A DNA stretch of 64,000 nt from assembly GCF_007859275.1 (NCBI RefSeq), contig NZ_VOHC01000011.1:310001-374000 (forward strand). Reading direction: 5' to 3'. The notes under the pieces were generated by a model. It did no database searches. It had not been told where the DNA came from and was given only the letters and a program-made list of their open reading frames with translations. Numbering within the stretch: the stretch's first letter is position 1; the number at the start of each line of letters is the position of its first letter. This stretch comes from Planomicrobium sp. CPCC 101079. GTDB lineage: Bacteria > Bacillota > Bacilli > Bacillales_A > Planococcaceae. A program made the position numbers and the translations under genes. Positions 9,327-16,530 of this stretch are shown here, piece by piece.

Positions 9327-10037
9327 GTGGCAACTGATATCAATTTATTTTTAGCGTTTGGCGCAGGGTTTTTAAGTTTTGTTTCGCCTTGTACGTTGCC
9401 GCTGTACCCGGCATTCTTATCTTATATAACCGGCATGACGATTGATGAGATTAAAAACGACAAAGGGGTCATGCAAAAAAGAGGCATGTTCCATACGCTC
9501 TTTTTCTTGCTCGGCTTTTCGACTATTTTTATCGCACTTGGATTCAGCACTTCTTTCTTTTACGAATGGTTCCTTCGTTACGATGATCTGATCCGCCAAG
9601 TCGGCGCCATTTTCATCGTTTTCTTCGGGCTAATGATTGTTGGTGTATTCACGCCGAAATTTTTGATGCAGGACCGAAAGTTCTCATTCAAAAACCGGCC
9701 GACGGGCTTTTTGGGGACATTTGTCATCGGCTTGGCGTTTGCAGCGGGCTGGACGCCTTGTACAGGACCGATTACTGCTGCAATTTATGCACTGGCAGCG
9801 ACTAATCCGGGATCTGGAGTTTGGTATATGATCGCATATGTTCTTGGGTTTGCGATTCCGTTTTTCGTCTTGTCATTTTTCGTCACCCGCATGGGGTGGC
9901 TGCGAAAACACAACAAAGCCATCATGAATGCAGGCGGCTATATCATGATTGCTGTCGGCGTTTTGCTATTTTTCAACGGCATGACGTATTTGATCAGAGT
10001 TCTCAGCCCGGTCTTCGGTGATTTCCAAGGATTTTAA
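9327..10037 (+). CDS. ccdA: Cytochrome c biogenesis protein CcdA
   Basis: Polytopic membrane protein (about six helices, 236 residues) that carries electrons from cytosolic thioredoxin to extracytoplasmic thiol-disulfide proteins for cytochrome c maturation. The two redox cysteines are visible: C22 in [18 protein letters not shown] and C145 in [11 protein letters not shown] at 9327 is chosen because AGAAGGAG ends eight bases upstream; a GTG at 9318 overlaps that site. The gene order ccdA - small thioredoxin-like - ccdC - yneK follows B. subtilis. Confidence 0.94.
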   Translation: MATDINLFLAFGAGFLSFVSPCTLPLYPAFLSYITGMTIDEIKNDKGVMQKRGMFHTLFFLLGFSTIFIALGFSTSFFYEWFLRYDDLIRQVGAIFIVFFGLMIVGVFTPKFLMQDRKFSFKNRPTGFLGTFVIGLAFAAGWTPCTGPITAAIYALAATNPGSGVWYMIAYVLGFAIPFFVLSFFVTRMGWLRKHNKAIMNAGGYIMIAVGVLLFFNGMTYLIRVLSPVFGDFQGF

Positions 10038-10060
10038 CAGACAAAAAGCAGGTGGTACTT

Positions 10061-10384
10061 ATGAATAGCATTACAAAAATCCATGAATACAAAGAAAAGA
10101 TCGATCAGAAGGAGTCTTTTCTATTGTTCGTGAAAACCGATAATTGTTCAGTTTGTGAAGGGCTGCGTCCGCAAGTTGAACATTTTGAAAAAGAATACAG
10201 CCTGCCGTTTTACTTAGCAAATACTGCTCATTTGCCGGAACTTGCCGGCAATCTGCTGCTGTTCACCGCACCGGTAGTTCTCTTGTTCTGCAAAGGCAAA
10301 GAAATCCACCGATTTGCGCGGTTTGTTCCTATTGAAGAGCTGCGGCGTAAGTTGGATGAATTGGAGGAAGGGTTACATGTTTGA
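10061..10384 (+). CDS. Small thioredoxin-fold protein in the ccd operon
   Basis: A 107-residue cytosolic protein with a thioredoxin-like outline: an N-terminal helix, a strand ending FVKTDNCSVCEGLRP with a CSVC redox pair, then the cis-proline segment FTAPVVLLF and a final helix. It lies between ccdA and ccdC and overlaps ccdC by 8 bases, suggesting an electron-donor or accessory role for CcdA; that role is inference. ATG at 10061 is preferred over an in-frame GTG nine bases earlier because AGGTGG sits just upstream of it. Confidence 0.8.
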   Translation: MNSITKIHEYKEKIDQKESFLLFVKTDNCSVCEGLRPQVEHFEKEYSLPFYLANTAHLPELAGNLLLFTAPVVLLFCKGKEIHRFARFVPIEELRRKLDELEEGLHV

Positions 10385-10877
10385 AATGATTCCACCGGAA
10401 CTGTTGTTAGCTGTGACATCGGTCGGAGCGGTGGTCATGGGGATATTTGTTATGATTATGCGGACAAAATCTGCTAAAAAACCGGCTTCTGTGAAAAAGA
10501 TCGTCTTGCCGCCATTATTTATGTCAACCGGCGCATTGATGTTCATCTTTCCGTTTTTCCGGGTGCACCCGATGCAGATATTCGAAGCACTTGTTGTGGG
10601 TATGATTTTTTCTACCGTATTGATCTGGACTTCGAAGTTTGAAATTAGGGATGGCGATATTTATCTAAAGCAATCCAAAGCGTTCATCTTTATATTAATC
10701 GGCTTATTGATCGTCCGGCTTGTCGGAAAAGTCGCCTTGAGCGCAACGGTCGATGTCGGTGAACTTGGCGGCATGTTCTGGATATTGGCGTTCGGCATGA
10801 TTGTTCCATGGCGTCTTGCGATGTATCTCCAATATAAAAAGCTGGCTGACAAAACAAAAAGCGCTGTCCCGAGTTAA
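10377..10877 (+). CDS. ccdC: CcdC-family membrane protein
   Basis: A 166-residue integral membrane protein with about four hydrophobic segments and the loop WTSKFEIRDGDIYLKQSKAFIF typical of the CcdC (YneJ) family. It is the third gene of the ccd unit; family members are found with ccdA but are not known to be essential for cytochrome c synthesis. The start at 10377 has GGAGGAAGG upstream and overlaps the previous gene. Confidence 0.85.
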   Translation: MFEMIPPELLLAVTSVGAVVMGIFVMIMRTKSAKKPASVKKIVLPPLFMSTGALMFIFPFFRVHPMQIFEALVVGMIFSTVLIWTSKFEIRDGDIYLKQSKAFIFILIGLLIVRLVGKVALSATVDVGELGGMFWILAFGMIVPWRLAMYLQYKKLADKTKSAVPS

Positions 10878-10893
10878 GGGACGGCGCTTTTAC
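10857..10893. terminator. Bidirectional terminator between ccdC and the DUF2621 gene
   Basis: AAAAGCGCTGTCCC and GGGACGGCGCTTTT pair around the ccdC stop codon, with A- and T-runs on both sides, so it can stop both converging transcripts. Confidence 0.85.
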
Positions 10894-11324
10894 TTTTCGA
10901 AATAATGTTCGTACGGTGTGACGTCGATATGGAGTTCATTTAGTTTTTTGCGAAGAAACTTATGGTCACGCTTTGGCGTTGCTTGAATATAGCCGCGGAT
11001 AATGTGTTCGTGCTTCATCTTTTTCGCTTTTTCCTCAAGGAGAATTTGCCCGATTTTTCCAGCGATTTTTTGTTTTGCCACAGGGCGGAACAAATCTGGA
11101 ACCGGCTGGACAAGTTCATTCAGCAATTCTTTTTCTTCAGTGCCCCACAAGTGGATGGTTTTATCCACATAATATTCTTCCCAATTCAAGTCAGAAAGCC
11201 CGTCTTTTTTCGGCATCGATTTCAAAAACTTTCGGAACATAAAAAAACCGCCAATCGCAAAAGACCCGACAAGCACCGTTACCCAAAACAGGATAAACCA
11301 TAAAAACCAACCATCTAATTGCAC
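10890..11324 (-). CDS. DUF2621 family membrane-anchored protein (YneK-like)
   Basis: One N-terminal transmembrane helix (WFLWFILFWVTVLVGSFAIGG) is followed by a ~110-residue basic cytosolic domain, total 144 residues, matching the DUF2621/YneK family. In B. subtilis yneK also sits beside ccdC; here it converges on it. The role is unknown; location suggests a link to membrane redox or cytochrome maturation, but nothing in the sequence shows it. A TATAAT hexamer lies upstream on its strand. Confidence 0.75.
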   Translation of the reverse strand: MQLDGWFLWFILFWVTVLVGSFAIGGFFMFRKFLKSMPKKDGLSDLNWEEYYVDKTIHLWGTEEKELLNELVQPVPDLFRPVAKQKIAGKIGQILLEEKAKKMKHEHIIRGYIQATPKRDHKFLRKKLNELHIDVTPYEHYFEK

Positions 11325-11443
11325 GTTGTTTCACCTCGTTTTTGCCTTACTTCCATTATAAAAGCAATTTAAAATAAATTCATTAAAAAGGTATCCCTTT
11401 TTTTCATTTGTGTCTATATAGCGAATGAAAGGAGGTGATCAGC

Positions 11444-11662
11444 ATGGCAAACAGCGATTTTAAAAACGCAAGCATCCGCCTGACATTCGATAATGGGCTG
11501 GATGAAAACGGCAAACCGAAAAAGAAAGTGAAAGTGTACCATAACGTAACGGAAACTGCTGGAGCGGACGCCATTTTTGAAGTGGCCCGTGTATTGGGTG
11601 GTTTTGGCACAAAGCCGCTAATGTTCTTGGAGAAACAAAAAGACGAAACGATTTATGCGTAA
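11444..11662 (+). CDS. DUF1659 family small protein
   Basis: A 72-residue protein, first of three small genes. It matches the DUF1659 family (IRLTFDNGLDENGKPKKKVKVYHNV). The ribosome binding site AAAGGAGGTGATC is a full match to the 16S tail and places the start at 11444, so high translation is expected. It lies 25 bases before the DUF2922 gene. No enzyme motif or membrane segment is visible and the function is unknown. Confidence 0.8.
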   Translation: MANSDFKNASIRLTFDNGLDENGKPKKKVKVYHNVTETAGADAIFEVARVLGGFGTKPLMFLEKQKDETIYA

Positions 11663-11687
11663 TGACTGACTAAGGGGGAATTAAGGG

Positions 11688-11903
11688 ATGGCAAAAACAT
11701 TGGAATTGATATTTGAGACAGTTGCCGGAAAAGGGGTTACGTTGTCTGTAGAAGAGCCGCGTGAAGATGTTACGGCATCAGAACTTTTGGCCGGCATGCA
11801 ATCGATCATCACGCAAAATATTTTCGAAGTGGAAGGGGCTTCTTTTGCTCTTGCAAAAGGGGCGCGCATTATTGAGCGGAATGTTGTGGAATACGAATTA
11901 TAG
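11688..11903 (+). CDS. DUF2922 family small protein
   Basis: A 71-residue protein of the DUF2922 family (TLELIFETVAGKGVTLSVEEPRED), with short alternating strands expected. It pairs with the DUF1659 gene just upstream and the YvrJ gene downstream; the three are commonly found together in Bacilli and none has a known role. AAGGGGGAA lies upstream. A strong terminator separates it from yvrJ. Confidence 0.8.
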   Translation: MAKTLELIFETVAGKGVTLSVEEPREDVTASELLAGMQSIITQNIFEVEGASFALAKGARIIERNVVEYEL

Positions 11904-11911
11904 AAAACGCG

Positions 11912-11940
11912 AGCTCTCCTGAATCGGGAGAGCTTTTTTA
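11912..11940 (+). terminator. Terminator (attenuator-like) between the DUF2922 and yvrJ genes
   Basis: AGCTCTCC / GGAGAGCT with TTTTTT lies directly before the yvrJ ribosome binding site. It would leave YvrJ expressed only by read-through or by an unseen promoter. Confidence 0.85.
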
Positions 11941-11957
11941 AATAGGAGGTGAAGAAG

Positions 11958-12083
11958 ATGGATGAATGGATGCGATTGGTCCAAGAAGTGGGATTTCCGA
12001 TGTTTGTGTCTTTTTATTTGATGCACCGGGTCGAAACGAAACTTGTGGCCATTCACGAAGCGCTCGTGACGATGAAAATATAG
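11958..12083 (+). CDS. YvrJ family protein
   Basis: A 41-residue protein with a near-perfect ribosome binding site (AGGAGGTG, 11944-11951). The sequence MDEWMRLVQEVGFPMFVSFYLMHR runs through a short hydrophobic segment into RVETKLVAIHEALVTMKI, the YvrJ pattern: a small membrane-associated helix followed by an amphipathic helix. This shape recalls small phage holin-like or membrane-tether proteins, but no function is established. Confidence 0.8.
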   Translation: MDEWMRLVQEVGFPMFVSFYLMHRVETKLVAIHEALVTMKI

Positions 12084-12184
12084 CCCTGGATTCACAGATT
12101 TGTGACAAAGACGGCTCTTTTCCATGTTGTGTTCATGCGCCCGTTTCGATAACATTAAGGCTACGAAAGAGTGGAGGCGACAGC

Positions 12185-12748
12185 ATGAAACGAAAGTTAG
12201 CGGCAATGGTGCTGGGGCTAGTGTTAATCCTATCAGCGTGCAGCAATGACAGCATTGAGGATTTCTCATATACAAACCATAGAGGAGAAACTGTTTCATC
12301 CGAAAGCTTGAAAGGGACCCCTTGGCTTGCAACATTTGTGTTTACGAATTGCGAAACGGTCTGTCCGCCGATGACCTTCAATCTGGCGGCTATTCAAGAA
12401 GAGTTAGTGGAACAAGGGATAGAAGGCTATAAAATCGTCGCGTTCAGCGTGGACCCAAAAGCGGACACTCCGGAAAAAATGCAAGAGTACTTGGCAAACT
12501 ACTCCGTTCCGGATGAATCCAAGTGGAATTTGCTGACGGGCTACGGACAAGAAGAAATTGCCTTGTATGCAAAAGACAATTTCAATACGTTCATCAAAAA
12601 TGACCCGAACAGCGATCAAGTAATTCACGGCACTTCGTTTTACCTGGTCGATAAAGAAGGTGAGGTCCGTGCAAACTACGACGGCTACCAACACGTTCCG
12701 GTGGAGGACATTATCACCGAACTGGAGAAACTAATAGAGGAACAATAA
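12185..12748 (+). CDS. Sco1/SenC-family lipoprotein (cytochrome oxidase assembly)
   Basis: Membrane-anchored, outward-facing copper chaperone or thiol-disulfide protein needed for the CuA site of cytochrome c oxidase in related Bacilli. It has a lipobox (LSAC, C19), the Cu-binding pair C56-E-T-V-C60 and the distal His (VIHGTS, about residue 148). Length is 187 residues. GGAGGC at 12173 sets the ATG at 12185; the frame stays open upstream but has no ribosome binding site there. Its place near the ccd genes fits a shared respiratory role. Confidence 0.92.
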   Translation: MKRKLAAMVLGLVLILSACSNDSIEDFSYTNHRGETVSSESLKGTPWLATFVFTNCETVCPPMTFNLAAIQEELVEQGIEGYKIVAFSVDPKADTPEKMQEYLANYSVPDESKWNLLTGYGQEEIALYAKDNFNTFIKNDPNSDQVIHGTSFYLVDKEGEVRANYDGYQHVPVEDIITELEKLIEEQ

Positions 12749-12773
12749 AAACCGGTCATTGACCGGTTTTTTC
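12747..12773. terminator. Bidirectional terminator between sco and mscL
   Basis: AAAACCGGTC-ATT-GACCGGTTTTTTC sits between two converging genes and overlaps the end of mscL. Confidence 0.9.
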
Positions 12774-13154
12774 TTTTGCCAGTAAATCGCGTATTTCCGT
12801 AAGCAGCTGTTCTTTTGCATCAAGAACAGGCAAAGGTTCTTCTTCTTCTTCTTCTTCGGTTTCTGGCTTAAACTGCAATTTCGAGAACAACCGGATCGCA
12901 AGGAAAATAGAAAATGATATGATGAAAAAATCAATGACCGATTGCAAAAACTCGCCGTACCGGAGTTCTGCATCCCCGAAAGAATAAGAAAGTTGTGCAA
13001 CGCTGAAGCCGCCAAGCAAAATGCCGACAGCCGGCATAATCAAATCTTCAACAAGAGAAGTGACGATTTTCCCGAAAGCGGCACCAATAACTACCGCAAT
13101 CGCCAAATCGATAACGTTGCCCTTGATGGCGAATTTTTTGAACTCATTCCACAC
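12756..13154 (-). CDS. mscL: Large-conductance mechanosensitive channel
   Basis: Pentameric membrane channel that opens under membrane tension to release solutes on osmotic down-shock. The N-terminus WNEFKKFAIKGNVIDLAIAVVIG and the pore-lining helix are characteristic; a second helix (FFIISFSIFLAIRLFSKL) and a cytosolic helix follow. The 132 residues are normal. A run of seven Glu (near residue 100) in the linker before the C-terminal bundle is unusual but not disruptive. AGGGAGGTG precedes the ATG. Confidence 0.95.
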   Translation of the reverse strand: MWNEFKKFAIKGNVIDLAIAVVIGAAFGKIVTSLVEDLIMPAVGILLGGFSVAQLSYSFGDAELRYGEFLQSVIDFFIISFSIFLAIRLFSKLQFKPETEEEEEEEPLPVLDAKEQLLTEIRDLLAKEKTGQ

Positions 13155-13329
13155 ACTTGTTCACCTCCCTAAAGTTCAGTGTACATTTACCGCCCCTCGA
13201 ATAAAACCCCTTCAGTAAAAGTGATGCAATTCAACAAAATAAAATAGCATCGTTGCTTTCAATAGAAAACAGTAAAGTTTTAGTTGATATGGTAGAATAG
13301 TGAAAAATGAATTATTAGGTGTGGAAGCG

Positions 13330-13977
13330 ATGAAGAAAAAGAAGTACACCAAAAGAATTAGGTGGGGACGAGTGCTCATGGCGCTTTTTGTGCTTCCGGC
13401 ATTTTTGGTATTGGCGACAGTTTTAATTGCAGTATTTTATGTAATAAAGCCGCCAGAACTTTTGGAAACACTCAAAGACTCGCCAAAAGGGTTATTCGAA
13501 ATGGAAGTGCCGGCGGAATATGTCCCGCTATACAAAGAAGCAGCAGAAGAGTACGGAGTTCCGTGGACGCTGTTGGCAGCGCACCATCGGGTCGAAACGA
13601 AATTTTCGACTATGGATCCGCTATTATCTCCTGTCGGGGCAGAAGGGCATATGCAATTCATGCCTTGCACGTTTGTCGGCTGGACCTATCCGAGCTGTTC
13701 AGGTCTTGGCAAAGGGGATATTCCGGAGAAAGAAAAAACTGATCCGGCAGTAATCAGTGCGTACGGTGGATATGGGGTCGATGGAAATGGTGATGGAAAA
13801 GCTGATCCATACAATTTAACAGATGCACTCTACAGCGCCGCCAACTATCTTTCTCAAAACGGGGCGGCTGATGGCGATTTGGAAAAAGCTATCTATCAAT
13901 ACAATCACAGCGATCGCTATGTCGACGACATTTTACATTATTATCGCCTATACGAAAAAGAATTTAAAACGCCATAA
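13330..13977 (+). CDS. Membrane-anchored lytic transglycosylase (SLT domain)
   Basis: One N-terminal transmembrane anchor (residues ~13-38) is followed by a lysozyme-like SLT domain: AAHHRVETKFS with the likely catalytic Glu, GHMQFMPCTFVGW, a DGNGDGKADPYNLTDALYSAANYL segment and QYNHSDRYVDDI near the end. It should cleave peptidoglycan outside the membrane. ATG at 13330 is preferred to an upstream in-frame GTG because of the AGGTG site. Length is 215 residues. It could assist growth or a secretion-linked wall opening; no partner gene is visible. Confidence 0.85.
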   Translation: MKKKKYTKRIRWGRVLMALFVLPAFLVLATVLIAVFYVIKPPELLETLKDSPKGLFEMEVPAEYVPLYKEAAEEYGVPWTLLAAHHRVETKFSTMDPLLSPVGAEGHMQFMPCTFVGWTYPSCSGLGKGDIPEKEKTDPAVISAYGGYGVDGNGDGKADPYNLTDALYSAANYLSQNGAADGDLEKAIYQYNHSDRYVDDILHYYRLYEKEFKTP

Positions 13978-14008
13978 AAAAAGAGGACCCATAGGGTCCT
14001 CTTTTTTT
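13976..14008. terminator. Bidirectional terminator between the transglycosylase and GlsB genes
   Basis: AAAAAAAGAGGACCC-ATA-GGGTCCTCTTTTTTT, a 15-bp perfect stem between converging genes. Confidence 0.9.
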
Positions 14009-14270
14009 ATGCTCTTCTTCTGCCTTTGTGCATTGACCCAAGAATAAGGCTCAAGACGAAAACAAGAATTAAAGCGCCGATTAAAGCTGGAATTATAGCG
14101 ATACCTGCTAATGAAGGTCCCCAGTTTCCAAGCAATTCCCCACCGAGCCAAGCTCCGATGATTCCTGCAATGATGTTACCGATGATGCCGCCTGGAATGT
14201 CTTTTCCAAGAATAAGGCCGGCTAACCATCCGATGATACCGCCTACGATTAAGTAAAGAATAAAGCCCAT
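14007..14270 (-). CDS. GlsB/YeaQ/YmgE family small membrane protein
   Basis: An 87-residue, very hydrophobic, Gly-rich protein with three membrane segments (GFILYLIVGGIIGWLAGLI, a GGIIGNIIAGIIGAWLGG stretch, and IIPALIGALILVFVLSLILG), the pattern of the transglycosylase-associated family. Members are stress-induced in many bacteria. The ATG at 14270 is nine bases from AAAGGAG; an ATG three codons earlier would touch the site. A sigma-B-like promoter lies upstream. Confidence 0.85.
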   Translation of the reverse strand: MGFILYLIVGGIIGWLAGLILGKDIPGGIIGNIIAGIIGAWLGGELLGNWGPSLAGIAIIPALIGALILVFVLSLILGSMHKGRRRA

Positions 14271-14316
14271 GTGATCCATCTCCTTTTTAGTAAGTTATAA
14301 GTGCTACACTCTAGAT

Positions 14317-14342
14317 ATATCCTCATTTCATTTTTTTAAAAC
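14317..14342 (-). promoter_or_regulatory. Sigma-B-like promoter for the GlsB-family gene
   Basis: On the minus strand GTTTTA (14342-14337), 14 bases, then GGATAT (14322-14317). The match to GTTTAA/GGGTAT is 5/6 and 5/6. Confidence 0.55.
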
Positions 14343-14543
14343 ATAAACTTAAAAAAACATAGGCCTTTTGTTTCCGATTCCTTATACGATAACAGCTGAA
14401 AGTGCCGGTGTACCAAGGGAATTTGGGGAAAATAAAAAAGAAAAAAATTATATTTGAAAAAGTAATTTAGCAGTGGAACAGAAGAAAATCGGGAAAAGGA
14501 CTATTAAAGAATAAAAAAATATTACAAACACGTTACAGGAATA

Positions 14544-14572
14544 TTGAAAATAGACTGACAATTCAGTATAAT
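14544..14572 (+). promoter_or_regulatory. Sigma-A promoter of a small membrane-peptide gene
   Basis: TTGAAA (14544-14549), 17 bases, TATAAT (14567-14572), followed by AAAGGAGATG and the ATG at 14592. Confidence 0.75.
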
Positions 14573-14591
14573 AAAAAGAAAGGAGATGATA

Positions 14592-14702
14592 ATGATGAAG
14601 TACGAAAACGTCGAACAATTAAACCGGCAAGGGATGATTTTTGTAATCATCCACACACTTATCATCTTTAACCTGGCAATCGACTTTAATGTATTCATGT
14701 AA
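14592..14702 (+). CDS. Small membrane peptide, 36 residues, unknown function
   Basis: This short gene has everything a real one needs: a consensus sigma-A promoter, AAAGGAGATG at the right distance, a start MMKYENVEQLNRQ, a hydrophobic stretch (GMIFVIIHTLIIFNLAI) long enough to span the membrane, and its own terminator. The second ATG (14595) is equally possible. I do not recognise the family. It reads as a charged N-terminal head with a C-terminal membrane anchor. Confidence 0.7.
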   Translation: MMKYENVEQLNRQGMIFVIIHTLIIFNLAIDFNVFM

Positions 14703-14705
14703 AGA

Positions 14706-14747
14706 AAATAACCTGCTCCCAGTAAAAGGGGGCAGGTTATTTTTTAT
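14706..14747 (+). terminator. Terminator after the small membrane-peptide gene
   Basis: AAATAACCTGCTCCC / GGGGGCAGGTTATTTTTT. It may also serve the recombinase-like gene on the other strand, which ends at 14750. Confidence 0.9.
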
Positions 14748-14749
14748 TT

Positions 14750-15610
14750 TTATTCTTTTGGAGCTTTCAGGCGTGTAAGCGACTCTTTTAAAATCCGGGA
14801 AGCGGAATCAAGGCTGACGCCCAGAATCCGCTGGATGTCTTCCAAGTTTTTGCGTTCAACCGAATATAAATAATGGACGTAAGCAAAACGGATATTACCG
14901 GAGCGCATCGGCACACCGACAAACGCCGATAAGGCCTCGGTATAATCGGAAAGGGAACCGAGTTGGAATACCGTATAATCGTTTTTGACTTTGGACGACA
15001 AAAGATACGGGGTAGTGCGGAAAATTGCCCGGTTGATGCCGTCGCGAAGCACCGGCACTTCCTGGCCGGTAAACTCAAGATGGCAGGTAAAGCCGTCTTT
15101 CTTTTCGACTAGAAGCGTCAGTTTATCGCCGTGATCCTCGAAATTATCCACTTCAATGGCAATCATATCCCGGAGGCGCAGTCCGCGCATATAAAGAAGA
15201 AATAGGATTTTGGCAGTCAGTGAAAGCTCATCTGTTTCAAGGACGGCCGGTTTTTTTGCCAACAATGCCTCATAGTCCAAATGGATATCGGCTGGCGTCA
15301 AATCCAGTTTCTCGGAAAACTGGAATTTGGGCATAAAATCAACAGGAACGCGTCCGATCCGCCACATATAATCGAACCATTGGCGGATATAGCTGAGCTT
15401 GCGGTTGAGCGTACTGTCTTTGATGCCAGTTTCCTGTTGCTGCAACAAAAATTTCTGTATATCAGATGGACGAATTTCGTGCGGTTCGACCTGTTTTTTG
15501 TAAGTCTTGCGAAGATAGGCAAAAAGCGCCCGGATCAGTTGAACTTCATGAACCACCGTATTGGGGCTGATGCCTTTATCTAATCGATATTTTTCGTAAC
15601 CGTATGGCAT
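14750..15610 (-). CDS. Degenerate tyrosine-recombinase-fold protein
   Basis: 286 residues with the XerC/D layout: an N-terminal SAM-like core-binding domain (~5-90) and a catalytic-type domain. The first catalytic Arg is kept (YMRGLRLRDM, R145), but the region where HxxR and the nucleophilic Tyr belong reads SGNIRFAYVHYL ... RILGVSLDSASRIL: the first His is absent, the H/W of the 'LGH' motif is Val and there is no Tyr at the end. It is therefore probably a DNA-binding, non-cutting relative. AGAGGTGATG precedes the ATG. No att-like repeats were noticed. Confidence 0.7.
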   Translation of the reverse strand: MPYGYEKYRLDKGISPNTVVHEVQLIRALFAYLRKTYKKQVEPHEIRPSDIQKFLLQQQETGIKDSTLNRKLSYIRQWFDYMWRIGRVPVDFMPKFQFSEKLDLTPADIHLDYEALLAKKPAVLETDELSLTAKILFLLYMRGLRLRDMIAIEVDNFEDHGDKLTLLVEKKDGFTCHLEFTGQEVPVLRDGINRAIFRTTPYLLSSKVKNDYTVFQLGSLSDYTEALSAFVGVPMRSGNIRFAYVHYLYSVERKNLEDIQRILGVSLDSASRILKESLTRLKAPKE

Positions 15611-15746
15611 AAAGCATCACCTCTTCTTAAGATTCTGAATTAATTATACCATTATTTGGCCAGAGTAGAACGTACTTTCCCTTTATAAACCTCTTTATGA
15701 TGGGCTTTTCGCGAAACCAGCAAGAAACATTGTTTTTCTTAGCAAA

Positions 15747-15770
15747 TGTAGTATTTTACATAAGGAAATA
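15747..15770 (+). repeat. Intergenic 25-bp motif, copy 2 (other copy at 9168)
   Basis: TGTAGTATTTTACATAAGG, then AAATA, shares the AATGTA-N3-TTTTACATAAGGAAA frame with the site at 9168. It lies between the recombinase-like gene and the DinB-fold gene. Confidence 0.4.
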
Positions 15771-15829
15771 TAAAAAACCAAAGAAGCAACAAGATAATAT
15801 AGAATGAAAAGTTCTGGAAAAAAGGAAGC

Positions 15830-15853
15830 GTTGAAAAAAGAAAAAGAGGGTAT
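15830..15853 (+). promoter_or_regulatory. Sigma-B-like promoter for the DinB-fold gene
   Basis: GTTGAA (15830-15835), 12 bases, GGGTAT (15848-15853); the -10 is an exact match, the -35 5/6. The start codon is 44 bases further on. Confidence 0.65.
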
Positions 15854-15896
15854 TCCATTAAAGAAAGTGCTTTGAAGTTAGGGAGTGTGAATAACT

Positions 15897-16388
15897 GTGT
15901 TCAAAGAAGAAAATGACAGAATTAGAAAAGCTGTGCTGAATGCGGTTGAAGGAAAGCCGGACAGCTTGCTGAACCAAAAACCGTCGCCAGGCGCTTGGAC
16001 TCCGATACAAATTCTTGATCATCTGCAATTGATGGAGACCGCCATTGCTAAAAGTATTTCCAAACAGTTGGCAAGCGAAACGGCTGAAAAAGCTTCAAAA
16101 AAACCAATTGGGCTGACAGTCAGCCGAATGATCAAGGTGGATGCGCCGAAACATGTTGTTCCCGGTGAGGAGTTTATTTCCTTGGAAGAGATGAAAAAAC
16201 GTTTGGCAGCTTCGCGCATCTTTTTGAATGGCGTGTATGATGGAGCAGAAAAAGAAATGCTGGACCAAAAGTCGATGCCTCATCCGGTTTTTGGGAAAGT
16301 CCCTTTATCGCAATGGTTTCCATTTGTTGGCTTGCATGAGAAACGGCATTTGAAACAGCTTGAAAAAACATTAAAGCAACTTTCTTGA
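15897..16388 (+). CDS. DinB-fold (DinB_2) protein
   Basis: 163 residues forming a four-helix bundle of the DinB/YfiT superfamily. Potential metal ligands are spaced as in the family: PIQILDHLQLMET near residue 43 and GLHEKRHLKQLEK near the C-terminus (three His in all). The family includes bacillithiol-dependent transferases, but the substrate cannot be read from sequence. It starts with GTG, nine bases after AGGGAGTG. The sigma-B-like promoter suggests stress induction. Confidence 0.8.
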   Translation: MFKEENDRIRKAVLNAVEGKPDSLLNQKPSPGAWTPIQILDHLQLMETAIAKSISKQLASETAEKASKKPIGLTVSRMIKVDAPKHVVPGEEFISLEEMKKRLAASRIFLNGVYDGAEKEMLDQKSMPHPVFGKVPLSQWFPFVGLHEKRHLKQLEKTLKQLS

Positions 16389-16439
16389 TTGGAATGGAGT
16401 AATTCGAAAAACTTATCACATTCTATAATTTTAATGTAA

Positions 16440-16468
16440 TTTACTTATGCTTTACTTTTCGTTATGAT
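16440..16468 (+). promoter_or_regulatory. Likely sigma-A promoter of aconitase
   Basis: TTTACT (16440-16445), 17 bases, TATGAT (16463-16468), about 60 bases before the start codon. Confidence 0.5.
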
Positions 16469-16530
16469 AGAAGAGGAGAAAAGACGCTATTACCGAGCCT
16501 TTTCAGAAGATTTAAAGGAGGAACATGATC

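Noticed and set aside
12092-12105. TCACA-N4-TGTGA before the sco gene as a Crp- or Rex-type site.
   Set aside because: Arm order and spacing do not fit Rex, Fnr or Crp consensus; short enough to occur by chance.
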